Under the pieces are notes generated by a model. It saw nothing but the letters and a program-made list of their open reading frames with translations, was not told the origin of the DNA and ran no database searches. Below, piece by piece: positions 34,401 to 43,549 of a stretch of 64,000 nt of DNA. Made by a program: the position numbers and the translations under genes. Numbering within the stretch: position 1 is the first letter of the stretch; every line of letters begins with the position of its first letter. This DNA comes from Mesonia sp. K7 (GTDB taxonomy: Bacteria > Bacteroidota > Bacteroidia > Flavobacteriales > Flavobacteriaceae), in the NCBI RefSeq assembly GCF_003233725.1, contig NZ_QKQV01000005.1, positions 1-64,000 of the forward strand, written 5' to 3'.

Positions 34401-35080
34401 AGTTTACAGGTGAGCAAGAAGAAATGGCCAAAAACATGGAGTTTTTGTCGAAAGCTTTAATGATTGCCATGGCTCTCATTTTATTGATTATTGTGGCACA
34501 ATTCAATTCTATTTCTAAGCCAATTATCATTCTTATCGCTATTGTGCTAAGCTTTATTGGAGTATTGTTTGGTCTGGTGATTTTCCAGATGGATTTTGTA
34601 ATTATGATGACCATGATGGGTATTATTTCCTTAGCGGGAATTGTGGTTAATAACGCGATTGTACTCATCGATTATACCCAGTTGCTTATCGACAGAAAGA
34701 AAGAAGAACTGAGTATTCCAAAAGATAGGTACTTAACTCGTGAGCAATACCGTGAAGCAATTGTAGCTGCGGGAACCAACCGTTTACGCCCTGTATTGTT
34801 AACCGCCATCACGACCATTTTAGGTTTAATTCCGTTGGCCGTAGGCTTAAACATCAACTTCTTTAGTTTGTTTACTGAATTCGATCCACAAATATACATT
34901 GGTGGTGACAACAACATTTTTTGGAAGCCGATGTCGTGGACCATTATTTTTGGTTTGACCTTTGCCACTTTCTTAACCTTAGTAATTGTACCTACCCTAT
35001 TCTATTTATTAAATAGGGCAAAGATTAGGTTTTACGAAAGCAAAGTTGCTAGAGACAATAAAATAGAAACTACTGCTTAA
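31403..35080 (+). CDS. RND efflux permease (AcrB/HAE1-like) with extra membrane insert
   Basis: 1225-residue proton-driven inner-membrane pump. Has the RND plan: helix 1, porter loop with PGNSPEDVEKLITKPLEEE, helices 2-6 including GMLVDNGIVVVENVYR with the proton-relay Asp, then the second porter loop and final helices (GIVVNNAIVLIDYTQ). Between helix 6 and helix 7 (about residues 512-620) is an insert of about four additional hydrophobic helices, making it some 180 residues longer than AcrB. Related pumps in Bacteroidetes can be long. Operon: TetR-TolC-adaptor-permease, followed by a terminator. Substrate unknown. Confidence 0.94.
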   Translation: MENKKYRYFGTSNWAIDNPMTVFVIIAIVLIGGLMSYITLPRESFPEVIENKIYISSVFPGNSPEDVEKLITKPLEEEIDDVSDVTDISSQSVQDYSIITVEFNESVSIEEAKARIKDKIDAVKAEQDWPTLDGGGKVEPNAFDLNISEMMPIAQLNLTGENYTIEQLKDFAEDLQDRLEAYPEVKEATLLGVQDKEVEVAIDAFKMQAAGVSFNQVIGAIQNENMTISGGNIIENGLRRNVRVIGEINAPKDLNNIVVKEDNGAVYLRDIATINFRPKDATTYAREYGEPVVMLSIKKKGGENMIDAMEKIKAHLPEAQSTYLPADLKISISSDESTRTEDQVAELENSIIFGVLLVVSVLMFFLGFRNALFVGIAIPLSIFLSFLLLPIVGDFLGLNVTLNTMVLFATVMGLGMLVDNGIVVVENVYRLMDEGVPRIEAAKRGLGEIAWPIIASTATTLAAFLPLGFWPGIMGKFMIFFPLTLSTVLFSSLFIALVINSMLTSEFMKTEEAEMSRKTLIKISLALLGFGALLIISGLLNTHIIFQVVGPFILIVAFVMIFRGWKNRAKTQLLKQGLGVFAIGVLFTILGFVGGPKALIGFGNLFVFLSIALWFFKYVLTPASNHFQYKILPRIERKYQQFLDFALKGSHAYMFVFGTFGLLILSFIVFAIATPNVLFFPENQPNQAIVYIEYPEGTDIEKTNELTKVVEQQVFDVLDDYTYEKDGKTYNYMAETIVSQVGEGAGNPQTDGASQNEMPHKGKVTVLFREYKYRYDENDEKVASAEVLTRIREAVKGHPGVSIIAEKDQAGPPSGYPINIELSGEDYNELIEEARNIQAFIEAQNISGIEDLNLDVNQNKPEMEVIVDRQKAGELGVSTAQVGQALRSAIYGFDVSTYKEGEDDYDIFVRFDNDSRYNESMLFNQNITFRDNSGMLKQIPLSTLVKTKNVASFSSIKRKDLKRVITIYSNVLEGYNPTQIVEKIKASLKNYNLPSEMSYKFTGEQEEMAKNMEFLSKALMIAMALILLIIVAQFNSISKPIIILIAIVLSFIGVLFGLVIFQMDFVIMMTMMGIISLAGIVVNNAIVLIDYTQLLIDRKKEELSIPKDRYLTREQYREAIVAAGTNRLRPVLLTAITTILGLIPLAVGLNINFFSLFTEFDPQIYIGGDNNIFWKPMSWTIIFGLTFATFLTLVIVPTLFYLLNRAKIRFYESKVARDNKIETTA

Positions 35081-35083
35081 AAC

Positions 35084-35114
35084 AAAAAGGCTTCCAAAAT
35101 CGGAAGCCTTTTTT
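35084..35114 (+). terminator. Terminator of the efflux operon
   Basis: AAAAAGGCTTCC (35084-35095) pairs with GGAAGCCTTTTT (35102-35113), six-base loop, with T-run. Convergent DUF3078 gene ends at 35143. Confidence 0.9.
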
Positions 35115-35142
35115 AATATTTAAAGTTTATAATTATAAAAAA

Positions 35143-36069
35143 TTAAAACTTATGAGTTAAACCAACACCTAAGACTTCTCTTACTTGAAAACCACTTACG
35201 GCATTATCGTCATAAATCGCTTGGAAGATAAAGTTAGCCGATAAAAACTCATTTACTTTCATGACCGTATTTAAAGTGTAATCGATATCTACATTTTGTG
35301 GATCTTCTAAATAATTTGAGTAAAGATTTAAAATGTTTTCTATGGTTACATTTTCTACAACATCAAATTTTGCGTAAGCTCCTAAAGCAGCTCCAAATTC
35401 GAAACGCGTTGTTTCGCCAGCGTCTACCCCAAAATAATCACCATCTACATAACCTGGAGTTGTGGTAAACATTTCGTTTACAAAAATAAACCTAGCTGTT
35501 GCAGGAGCGATATTTACTTTAAGATTGTCACTCTTTTTCCATAATACACCAGGACCTAATTGTAAATAACCTGGAGACATCACACGTGTAGTTTCGGTTC
35601 TTGTTTGTCTAATGTCGATTACATCACCAGTTGCAGGATCGATGATTTCTTCTTCGCCATATTCATAACCTTTGTCAAACTGGGTTCTGAAATTTAAAAA
35701 GAAAGAATAATACCAGTTGGTTTCTTTTATTTGTCTACCCGCAATTGAATTTAGTTCAAAACGATCGTTGGTTTTTCGAGACCATTCTTCCCCTTTTATT
35801 TTTGTGATACCGTAGTCTGCAATTACTTTATTATCCCAAGTAAATTTTCCTTTTTTATAGTTGGCATCATAACTTAGGTTTAAGCTTCCTGCGTAGTTAG
35901 AAGTTCCGCCACCTTGCCACTCTGCGTTAAACGCCGTTTGATTAAACAAAAGAGAGATCAATCCAGCCCTAGACCAACCATCTGGCTTTTCTTCTGCTTC
36001 TTGCTCTTCTTGAGCAAAAATGGGTTGTAAACTTAAAGCTAAGACTAAAGTGAAGATTAGTTTTTTCAT
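35143..36069 (-). CDS. DUF3078 domain-containing outer-membrane-like protein
   Basis: 308 residues. Signal peptide (about 1-19, ending IFAQ), an acidic linker, then WSRAGLISLLFNQTAFNAEWQGGGTSNYAGSLNLS-type strands that mark the Bacteroidetes DUF3078 family, and amphipathic beta strands to a C-terminal Phe (GVGLTHKF), as in outer-membrane barrels. Function unknown. It is the last gene after the suf-linked DUF2480 gene and has its own -7 box. Confidence 0.85.
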   Translation of the reverse strand: MKKLIFTLVLALSLQPIFAQEEQEAEEKPDGWSRAGLISLLFNQTAFNAEWQGGGTSNYAGSLNLSYDANYKKGKFTWDNKVIADYGITKIKGEEWSRKTNDRFELNSIAGRQIKETNWYYSFFLNFRTQFDKGYEYGEEEIIDPATGDVIDIRQTRTETTRVMSPGYLQLGPGVLWKKSDNLKVNIAPATARFIFVNEMFTTTPGYVDGDYFGVDAGETTRFEFGAALGAYAKFDVVENVTIENILNLYSNYLEDPQNVDIDYTLNTVMKVNEFLSANFIFQAIYDDNAVSGFQVREVLGVGLTHKF

Positions 36070-36092
36070 TTGTTTTTGAATTTTATTTTTTG

Positions 36093-36100
36093 CAAAAATA
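36093..36100 (-). promoter_or_regulatory. -7 box for DUF3078 gene
   Basis: Minus-strand TATTTTTG matches TAnnTTTG 23 bases before the ATG at 36069. No matching TTG. Confidence 0.45.
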
Positions 36101-36143
36101 ATTGAAAAAAAAGAATCGCTAAACTTCAGGTCTTAAAGTATCC

Positions 36144-36659
36144 TTAAACTTTTTTTGACTTTTTATACAAAGGCACTGTAGAACAGGCTTCTCCGTACAT
36201 TATCGACTTTACCACAGGTTGTAGTTTCGCAATAAGCGATAAGTAAGACGTTTCTGGAATTGGTTTATTTGAGCAACCTTTAATAATTACTGGTAGATTC
36301 TGATATTGGTGTACTTCAAGTTGACATATAATTTCTTGAAAAATTACTGTCTCTAATAGTTTTAAATCACCTACAACTACTTTTTTAGCAAATGGTGAAA
36401 GCTGTGTCATTAACAATAAATAAGCCCACGAAGGAATAATCGCATCACTACTGCAATGCAACGCCACATACTTATCTTGGTATTGGGACCAATCGTATGT
36501 TCTTACGCTTTCGCGAAAATCTTTTTCGCGTAATAAAAAACCTTCGTACAGCCAGTCTTTGATATCAAGTAAAACGCGTTCGCCTTTTGGGTAATAATCT
36601 TCTAAGTCTATCGTGACGAGTTTACTATTGGCAACTCTATTTACAATTTCTCCTTCCAT
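36144..36659 (-). CDS. DUF2480 family protein
   Basis: 171 residues, cytoplasmic by sequence, no signal or membrane helix. Resembles the Bacteroidetes DUF2480 family (MEGEIVNRVANSKLVTIDLEDYYP at the start; CSSDAIIPSWAYLLL in the middle; a C-terminal KGCSNKPIPETSYL). It contains several Cys (in HCSS, CQLE, KGCS, EACS), which together with its usual place at the end of suf clusters suggests a link to Fe-S biogenesis, but no function is established. Lies 24 bases after the ABC exporter gene. Confidence 0.85.
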   Translation of the reverse strand: MEGEIVNRVANSKLVTIDLEDYYPKGERVLLDIKDWLYEGFLLREKDFRESVRTYDWSQYQDKYVALHCSSDAIIPSWAYLLLMTQLSPFAKKVVVGDLKLLETVIFQEIICQLEVHQYQNLPVIIKGCSNKPIPETSYLSLIAKLQPVVKSIMYGEACSTVPLYKKSKKV

Positions 36660-36683
36660 ACTACAAAAATACCAAATCTATTT

Positions 36684-38522
36684 TTACTGATAACCTTCTG
36701 CTTGTAGCGAAAATAATTCTGCGTACAATAAATTATTATTCATCAGCTCTTGATGTTTACCAATTTCTAATACTTCTCCATCCTTGAGTACCAAAATTCT
36801 ATCAGCTTGGCGAACGGTACTAAATCGGTGTGAAATAATAATACTCGTTTTACCTTCAGTAAGTCCTATAAAACGGGAGAAAACTTCACTTTCTGCTTTG
36901 GCATCCAATGCCGAAGTGGGTTCATCGAGTATCATTATTTTAGCAGCTTTCATATAAGCTCTTGCCAAAGCTACTTTTTGCCATTGTCCGCCAGAAAGTT
37001 CAACCCCATTTACAAAACGTTTTCCCAATTGTTGGTCGTAACCTTTTTTAAGTTCGGCTACCACTTCGTCGGCCAAACTCAATTTAGCCGCATCCTCTAT
37101 TTTTTTCTGGTTTTCGAGTTCATCGATATCGCCTATGGCAATGTTTTCACGTAAAGTAAATTCGTATCGAAAGAAATCTTGAAAAATTACCCCAAAATAT
37201 TCTTGGTATTGCGCTTTATCGAATCGATTGATGTTAACTCCATCCAGTAAAATTTCACCTTCGGTAGGTTCGTAAAAACGCAGTAAAAGTTTGATAAGTG
37301 TTGTTTTTCCAGCACCATTCTGACCAACAAAAGCCATTTTTTCTCCTGCCTGTAACGTAAAATTGACTCCCTTTAACACCTCGACTTCGGTTTCTGGATA
37401 AGCAAACCGTACGTTTCTAAATTCAAAACCTTGCTTGATTTCTTTTGGAAGCAATAAAGTTTCCTGACTTTGGTCATCGACTTCGATATCGATAAAATCG
37501 AAATAATCTTTAAGGTACAACGCGCTTTCTGAAATTCTTGTAAAACGGGCAAAAAACTCTTGTAAACTTTTCATCAAACGGTTAAAAGAACCTGATAGAA
37601 AGGTAAGTTCACCAAGCGTGATGATGCCTGTTAAAACCCTAAAAATGATAAAAATATATGCGCCATAATAACTAATGGTTCCTAACACGTTAAACACAAA
37701 ACCTAAAGAAGTTCGCTTGATCGCAAGTTTTCTATTAAGCAAATAATAGCTTGTCGAGAGTTTTTCGAAACGGTTGACGACAAAATCGGTCAAGCCGAAA
37801 AGTTTGATTTCTTTGGCGGTTTTGTCATTGGCTCCGATAAATCGTAAATAATCGAGTTCGCGTCTTTCTGAAGTCCAGCTACGAGCCAAAGAATATTGCT
37901 CTTGGCTAAATTTTATTTCGTTGATAAACGAAGGGATGATACTCAACACCAACAAAATGATAAGAATGGGCTCGAAATAGATAAGACCTGCAACCAACGA
38001 CGCAATGGTAATCGTACTTTGTGCTTGTGCCAAAACATTAGATAACAAGCCAACTCGACCTGTGGTTTGTGTTCTCGCTCTTTCTAATTTGTCGTAATAA
38101 TCTGGGTCTTCAAGCTGACTGATATTGATCTGATTGGTCTTTTTAATAATTTTCACGGAAGTGGAAATATTATACTCATCACCCAACAAACCATCGGTAA
38201 GCGAAATAGCTCTACTAAAAACTTCAGAAAGTAAGACCAAACCAAACTCGATACCCACATACGTCCACAATTGCGTATAATCTGGGTTTTCTAAATCGAT
38301 TTGTAGCAAGATTTCGTCGACAATTTCTTTTCCTACCCATAAAATAGCAACCGGAAGCAAAGCTCCGACAAGTCTACAAATAGCAGAAATAAGAAAGAGT
38401 TTTTTGTTGACATTCCAGATTTCTTTAAAAAATCGAGGAATATACGCCAAAGCATTAAAAGACGATTTGATACTGGTTTTGTTTTTGTCTTTTAAGGAAT
38501 TGAGTTCTCTTCTTCTTGGCAT
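36684..38522 (-). CDS. ABC exporter, fused permease/ATPase
   Basis: 612 residues. N-terminal type I exporter membrane domain (about 20-330, six helices) and C-terminal nucleotide-binding domain (about 360-600) with Walker A GQNGAGKTTLIKLLL, signature VELSGGQWQKVALARAY, Walker B IMILDEPTSALDA and H-loop IIISHRFST. Works as a homodimer; substrate not evident. It sits between the DUF59 and DUF2480 genes of the suf region, 17 bases after DUF59, so it is probably cotranscribed with Fe-S assembly genes. Mitochondrial Atm1-type exporters are linked to Fe-S maturation, but I cannot assign this one to that group. Confidence 0.9.
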   Translation of the reverse strand: MPRRRELNSLKDKNKTSIKSSFNALAYIPRFFKEIWNVNKKLFLISAICRLVGALLPVAILWVGKEIVDEILLQIDLENPDYTQLWTYVGIEFGLVLLSEVFSRAISLTDGLLGDEYNISTSVKIIKKTNQINISQLEDPDYYDKLERARTQTTGRVGLLSNVLAQAQSTITIASLVAGLIYFEPILIILLVLSIIPSFINEIKFSQEQYSLARSWTSERRELDYLRFIGANDKTAKEIKLFGLTDFVVNRFEKLSTSYYLLNRKLAIKRTSLGFVFNVLGTISYYGAYIFIIFRVLTGIITLGELTFLSGSFNRLMKSLQEFFARFTRISESALYLKDYFDFIDIEVDDQSQETLLLPKEIKQGFEFRNVRFAYPETEVEVLKGVNFTLQAGEKMAFVGQNGAGKTTLIKLLLRFYEPTEGEILLDGVNINRFDKAQYQEYFGVIFQDFFRYEFTLRENIAIGDIDELENQKKIEDAAKLSLADEVVAELKKGYDQQLGKRFVNGVELSGGQWQKVALARAYMKAAKIMILDEPTSALDAKAESEVFSRFIGLTEGKTSIIISHRFSTVRQADRILVLKDGEVLEIGKHQELMNNNLLYAELFSLQAEGYQ

Positions 38523-38539
38523 TTACAGTTTAAAAAAAA

Positions 38540-38863
38540 TTAGAGCATCCCGAGCTCTAGTTTTGCTTCTTCGCTCATCAAATCTTGACTCCAAGGTGGG
38601 TCGAAAGTAATTTCTACTTCGGCATCTTTTACGCTCTCGATGGTTTTTACTTTGTCTTCTACCTCTGCCGGTAAAGATTCTGCTACTGGACAGTTAGGCG
38701 TAGTTAAGGTCATCAAGATTTTTACTTCGTAATTTTCGTTTACAAAAACATCGTAAATAAGTCCTAACTCATATATATCTACAGGAATTTCTGGATCGTA
38801 GATAGTTTTTAAAACTTTTACGATTTTTTCTCCTAATTCTTGTGTGTCTATTTCTTGTTCCAT
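38540..38863 (-). CDS. SUF-associated DUF59/MIP18 family protein
   Basis: 107 residues, the Fe-S maturation domain seen in SufT, PaaD and eukaryotic CIA2. KTIYDPEIPVDIYELGLIYDV is the family signature, and TTPNCPVAESLP holds the conserved reactive Cys. Probably helps deliver clusters to target proteins. One base separates it from the sufE stop. Confidence 0.93.
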   Translation of the reverse strand: MEQEIDTQELGEKIVKVLKTIYDPEIPVDIYELGLIYDVFVNENYEVKILMTLTTPNCPVAESLPAEVEDKVKTIESVKDAEVEITFDPPWSQDLMSEEAKLELGML

Positions 38864-38864
38864 A

Positions 38865-39290
38865 TTAAGTCAATTTTGTCTGAAAAGCAACGGCATAAAG
38901 TTTTAGTTGCTTGATCATACTTACCAAACCATTTGCACGAGTAGGCGACAAGTGTTCTTTAAGACCAATGGTATCGATAAAATCTAAATTTGCATCGATA
39001 ATTGCTTTAGGCTCTTGATCTGACAAAACCCTAATCAAAATAGCGATAATACCTTTGGTAATAATCGCATCGCTATCGGCCGTAAAAACTACTTTGCTTT
39101 GGTCATTGAGTTCTGCATGAACCCAAACTCTACTCTGACAACCCTTTATCAAATTTTCATCAATTTTATATTGGTCGTCTATTAGTGGTAAATCTTTTCC
39201 GAGGTCTACAATATATTGGTAACGTTCTTCCCAATCGGTAAACATCGAAAATTCGTCTATGATTTCTTCTTTTATTTCGTTAATTGTCAT
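38865..39290 (-). CDS. sufE: Cysteine desulfuration protein SufE
   Basis: Accepts persulfide sulfur from SufS and passes it to the SufBCD scaffold. 141 residues with the family layout: FSMFTDWEERYQYIVDLGKDLP, then IKGCQSRVWVHAEL with the active-site Cys, and the helical C-terminus. Its start overlaps the META gene end by 11 bases. It is separated from sufS by two unrelated genes and about 4.3 kb. Confidence 0.95.
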   Translation of the reverse strand: MTINEIKEEIIDEFSMFTDWEERYQYIVDLGKDLPLIDDQYKIDENLIKGCQSRVWVHAELNDQSKVVFTADSDAIITKGIIAILIRVLSDQEPKAIIDANLDFIDTIGLKEHLSPTRANGLVSMIKQLKLYAVAFQTKLT

Positions 39291-39714
39291 CGTTCGCTTT
39301 TAAAGCGGTAAAGATAACACTTCTATCGTTAAGAGAATATAAAGTTAGTTTTCCATCGACCACCTCAAAAGAACCTACATTAGAAAGTGTTTCTGCAATT
39401 TCTTCTTCGGCATCCATTCTTCCTTCACAGAATTTTTTTGTTGAAGCGATGTTAGAGAAAGTAATCGCGTAAATATCGATCTTATAATCTCCAAACATAT
39501 TGTTACATTCTGTCGTTGCACTAAAATTATTATTCATCGCATTGAACTGAATGGTTAAGTTTTTACTGTTGTAATCTTTACCGTTTACGGTTAAAATATC
39601 ATATAAACCATTTAACTGCACATTGCTTGTCGTGTTAAGTACTTGTTTGGTTTGTTCACAAGAAGCAAAGGTAAATAACACCGAAAGTGCTAAAGTGAAA
39701 AATATTGCTTTCAT
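39280..39714 (-). CDS. META domain lipoprotein
   Basis: 144 residues. Lipoprotein signal MKAIFFTLALSVLFTFASC (acylated Cys 19), then one META domain: LNGLYDILTVNGKDYNSKNLTIQF and FSATTECNNMFGDYKI with a Cys later matched by KKFCEGRMDAEEE. META/HslJ proteins are envelope stress-linked with no clear enzymatic role. Overlaps the sufE start by 11 bases, so it is translationally tied to the suf genes. Confidence 0.88.
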   Translation of the reverse strand: MKAIFFTLALSVLFTFASCEQTKQVLNTTSNVQLNGLYDILTVNGKDYNSKNLTIQFNAMNNNFSATTECNNMFGDYKIDIYAITFSNIASTKKFCEGRMDAEEEIAETLSNVGSFEVVDGKLTLYSLNDRSVIFTALKANDDN

Positions 39715-39825
39715 AACTTTTGTTTTTGTTTATTGTTATGCTAAAGTCGGCATAAAAAAACAGAAACGCGTTTACAATAACATTTTTTTAGCTTTTGAAT
39801 CGCCTTTTAAATCGAATACTTAAAC

Positions 39826-39860
39826 AAAAAAAGACCACCCAAAACGTTTGAGTGGTCTTT
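39826..39860 (-). terminator. Terminator after PNGase F-like gene
   Basis: AAAGACCAC (39830-39838) pairs with GTGGTCTTT (39852-39860); the A-run at 39826-39832 is the minus-strand T-tail. It separates the PNGase F-like gene from the META-sufE unit. Confidence 0.85.
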
Positions 39861-39879
39861 AAAAAATGTTCGTTGATTT

Positions 39880-42800
39880 TTAATGTTTTATCATTATCTT
39901 TTTTGAGATGGTTTTGTTGTCTGCAAAAACTTGTATGTAATATATTCCTTCTGCGAAAGAACTTGAATTAATGCTGTATTGATTATAATCGGTTTTTTGC
40001 ATATTCACAGAAACTTCCTGCCCTAAAATATTGTATAACCTTACCTTGCTTTCATCTAATCTAATCTCGTTTTCAAACTCTAATATAAACTTGTCGTTTG
40101 CAGGATTTGGATAGATTGTAAAAGGATTTTTAGGAGTAATTTGCTCATATGACAATGGGTAATTTACCGTAAAATTGAAAATAATACTATTACCAAAATC
40201 ACCCTCGAAATTTTTAATCATAGCATTGTTATTTACGTCTCTTATTCTAACGTAACCCAAACCGTCATTATTTGCCCAAAAGTCAATGCCGTCTCCATCT
40301 GTGTCTATCACTTCTAATGTATAACAACCATTACCTAGTTGTACAATATCTTCAGAAGTGCTATTGGCAGAGGTGGTACTTTTTGTATACACCACATTCC
40401 CTTGACTATCTTTTATCTTTATTGTTGTTTCATGAGGTGCGTTATTAGATTTGTATTGAAGTTTAAACTCATCTGGCAATACTTCTGTAATAGAAAAAGT
40501 GCTCGTATACTTATTATTGTGAATGTACTGATCAGAGCTATTGTTTACGCTAACGATCTCTGCATGAAACTTATTGTTTTGTGGTGATTGAATAGTACTC
40601 CATAAAGTGGATACAACTGGTAAATCAATAATTTCTTTTTCTAAAAAGTCAAGACTTCCCGTCCAAGTATAAGATGCTTTATTAGCCGCATCATTTACCC
40701 AATAATTTATTTTCACCTCAGTTATGGCTGAGCTTCCTGAGTTTTGAAGTGTAATTTGTGGTGTATAACACATCGGATTTTCCCTTGCGTATTCTACCTT
40801 ATTTGTAGGCCGCTGAATATCGATAATTCTAGCATCCAAACTATGATTAGGAGCAGCATAAGTAACCAATTGGTGATTGACCAAATATCTTGAGTCACCT
40901 GTTGGGTTAGAATTGAACCCATAATCTAATATGACGTTTTGGCCTGGAGTTACGTACGGAGTGATTAAAGATTCTTTCACGTCTGTTGCCATACCAGGAC
41001 ACCAACCTGCACGGTCATAAATCCAAGTTCCTCCTTGAGGATAAACTGGGTTAGAGGCACATTCTTTCCAGGCAGTCCAAGAAAACTCTTTCGCTCCTCC
41101 ATTTACATCAATATAATGACTTCGAGGAATAAATTCTCCTTGCTGCCCATGACCTGTGATAGCACTTCTTACTTTAAAATCATGGCCATTTGCCAAAAGT
41201 GAAATTGTACGAGGTTCAAAATATTCATCACTTATGATATTATCGGCATGAACAGTACCTTGATCTGTTTTCCAGATTTGGGTGATATCCAATACATCTT
41301 GAGGAGGTGTTCCTACAATAAATAAAAACCTAATATCCATATCTTCTTGCCATTGTCCTCCTCTGCTCATCATCAACCTTTTTTGACCTTTGAGTATGGG
41401 ACTAAAATCTGTTACATCAAATGTCCAGGTTTTTCCTTCAGGGCCAAGATCTAAATTAATTCCGTACGGAGTCACAAAAGACATCAGTTCAAAACTCATC
41501 GGGTTTCTTTCCCAATAATTTAAATCTGATTGTGTGAGGGTTCCGTCTAAAGTGACAGGCACGGTATTTATTAGGTTTGAATTTTCGTCATAATAGCGCT
41601 CTCCTAACACTATATCCCAATATTGAACAGGAGTCGCCAAAATAATATCGTCGCTATTGGTCGTTCCGGCTTGAGAAGAAATAGATCTTTCTATAACCAC
41701 ATGCGGTATTTGCTCTATTTCTAAATTGTCTGGTGCACTGTTAACTGTTAAATTATACGTGCCTTGAAGGAAATTTACATTTGGTCTATGGCCATCTTCT
41801 TTAAAGTCTTTGAAGAACTGTGACCCAAGTGGTTTTCTCCATACAGCTCCATTTATTACTTGTGCATTATAAGCATTAGGTGAAGCATCTTGAATAACTT
41901 CTCCATTTCCTTCGTTCAGTAAATAATTAAGTTCTAAATTGCTATATGCTGGATGAGTTGTTTCTATTCTTTTATGCATCCAATTTTGGATATTGTTTTG
42001 AGAAAGTTCTGTACTCCACACTCTAACATCATCTATAATTCCGTTGAAATAGCGATTGTTTATACCTCTACTTATTCTTACAGGAATACCGTTTGTAATA
42101 TCGGTATCTACTCCTAAGTTATTGATACTGCTTATCGTTTCTAATTGACCATCTACATAAAACTTAATGCCATTGAGGTCATTTCCTTGAAATGTATAAG
42201 CTACATGGTGCCAATTGCCGTCTGACACTACAGTTGACCCAATAACATATCCACCATTTACTTCAACTCTTAATTGACCTGAGGCATCAATCCTAAACAC
42301 CCATTTTTTTCCGTTCTGATCGATTCCCCAAGAACAGATTTCTTTATTACTAACATCTGTTTTAATCCAAGCCTCAACAGATCTCGGTTGGTTACCTCCT
42401 ATACCTTTATAAGTGTCGGCTTCGATATAATTTTCTCCATGAAAATAAAAATGACGGTCATCAGAACTTTTTATGGAACTTAACGTTGTGGTATTCTCTC
42501 CCTTTATTTGAATATCTGATAAACTTGAAGCATTTGTATAGCTTAGTTCGACAATAATATTATCTGTTCCATTCCAGTTATAAGGTGTATGAAACTGTAT
42601 TCTATTTAATCCTGTTGTAAAATTGTAATGATTATAAAAAACTTCAGTAAATCCCGTTAGGTCAGGATTAGAAGCTGCTAGATTAGCTTGAGAAGTAGAT
42701 TTAACTTGTACCTTTAAGAAAGATATATTCTCAGGATTAGTGGTAACCTCTAACTGAATAGCATCTATATTTCCTGCCGTAACTCCTGCCGTTGACAATT

Positions 42801-43344
42801 CTGTTGCGGTATATAAAAATTGCGTTTTGCTAACCTCTTTTGATGCCGGTAGTATTTCAGGTATATTTAAAATACCATTTCCAACATCTGATGATGTTTC
42901 TGAAGTCGTACTGTTTAAAGTAACACTCTTTAAAGCTTGTGCGTAATAATCGTGCACAGGAGTTGTTTTATAATCAAAAGTGGCTCCGGTATGTTCAGAA
43001 ATAAAATATTTATTGATAACCCTAGGTATAGAGTCTGCTCTTGTAGGATCTTCAAGATAGGTATTACAACTATAATCCCATTCTCCGCAACCTATGTTTG
43101 TTTGTCCTTGGATTGGAGGTGAGACATTACCATCTTTACACCTCATATTGTAAAGCATAAGTATTTTCTCAAATTTTACTCCACTCAGATCTGGGAAATC
43201 AATGAGTGTATCTCTAATACCTGTACCATGGGTTTGGGTGTAATCCCATGTGCGGACCTCTAAGGTGTCTCCTACTGCTTGAGCATTTGTGTAATGGAAT
43301 GCCAAAAAGCATATTAATACTGTAAAAAATAGTTTTTTAGTCAT
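39880..43344 (-). CDS. T9SS-secreted PNGase F-like protein with LamG insert
   Basis: 1154 residues. Signal peptide (1-21), an N-terminal segment with CGEWDYSCNTYL (86-97), a LamG/concanavalin-like domain (about 295-455, SVEAWIKTD and NWHHVAYTF...KFYVDGQ), then a region with GHGQQGEF (731-738) and WIYDRAGWCPGMATD (774-788), which resembles the jelly-roll domain of peptide-N-glycosidase F, and a C-terminal T9SS type A sorting domain (about 1074-1154, YPNPANDKF...ISKKIMIKH). A role in removing N-glycans from proteins is inferred; the split of the PNGase-like region by LamG is unusual. It lies between sufS and sufE with its own terminator. Confidence 0.8.
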   Translation of the reverse strand: MTKKLFFTVLICFLAFHYTNAQAVGDTLEVRTWDYTQTHGTGIRDTLIDFPDLSGVKFEKILMLYNMRCKDGNVSPPIQGQTNIGCGEWDYSCNTYLEDPTRADSIPRVINKYFISEHTGATFDYKTTPVHDYYAQALKSVTLNSTTSETSSDVGNGILNIPEILPASKEVSKTQFLYTATELSTAGVTAGNIDAIQLEVTTNPENISFLKVQVKSTSQANLAASNPDLTGFTEVFYNHYNFTTGLNRIQFHTPYNWNGTDNIIVELSYTNASSLSDIQIKGENTTTLSSIKSSDDRHFYFHGENYIEADTYKGIGGNQPRSVEAWIKTDVSNKEICSWGIDQNGKKWVFRIDASGQLRVEVNGGYVIGSTVVSDGNWHHVAYTFQGNDLNGIKFYVDGQLETISSINNLGVDTDITNGIPVRISRGINNRYFNGIIDDVRVWSTELSQNNIQNWMHKRIETTHPAYSNLELNYLLNEGNGEVIQDASPNAYNAQVINGAVWRKPLGSQFFKDFKEDGHRPNVNFLQGTYNLTVNSAPDNLEIEQIPHVVIERSISSQAGTTNSDDIILATPVQYWDIVLGERYYDENSNLINTVPVTLDGTLTQSDLNYWERNPMSFELMSFVTPYGINLDLGPEGKTWTFDVTDFSPILKGQKRLMMSRGGQWQEDMDIRFLFIVGTPPQDVLDITQIWKTDQGTVHADNIISDEYFEPRTISLLANGHDFKVRSAITGHGQQGEFIPRSHYIDVNGGAKEFSWTAWKECASNPVYPQGGTWIYDRAGWCPGMATDVKESLITPYVTPGQNVILDYGFNSNPTGDSRYLVNHQLVTYAAPNHSLDARIIDIQRPTNKVEYARENPMCYTPQITLQNSGSSAITEVKINYWVNDAANKASYTWTGSLDFLEKEIIDLPVVSTLWSTIQSPQNNKFHAEIVSVNNSSDQYIHNNKYTSTFSITEVLPDEFKLQYKSNNAPHETTIKIKDSQGNVVYTKSTTSANSTSEDIVQLGNGCYTLEVIDTDGDGIDFWANNDGLGYVRIRDVNNNAMIKNFEGDFGNSIIFNFTVNYPLSYEQITPKNPFTIYPNPANDKFILEFENEIRLDESKVRLYNILGQEVSVNMQKTDYNQYSINSSSFAEGIYYIQVFADNKTISKKIMIKH

Positions 43345-43549
43345 GTTGTTTGCAATAATTATAAATAGGTATAAATTTAAGGAATCTTAACAATTTTTTA
43401 GTAGGCAAGCAACAAAAATTACCTTTTAAAAAAATACGTAAAAGCTTTCCTCTCTTCTAGATTAGCTGCCATAAGAACACAAAAAAACTATCCACTTAAA
43501 CGTTAATAGGTTATAATCATTATCCTGACAATAATAGGGAATATCTCTT
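43345..43549. other. Spacer between PNGase F-like gene and sufS
   Basis: 205 AT-rich bases with no reading frame of interest, no clear -7 box for either strand, and no clean hairpin terminator for the suf operon. Confidence 0.5.
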
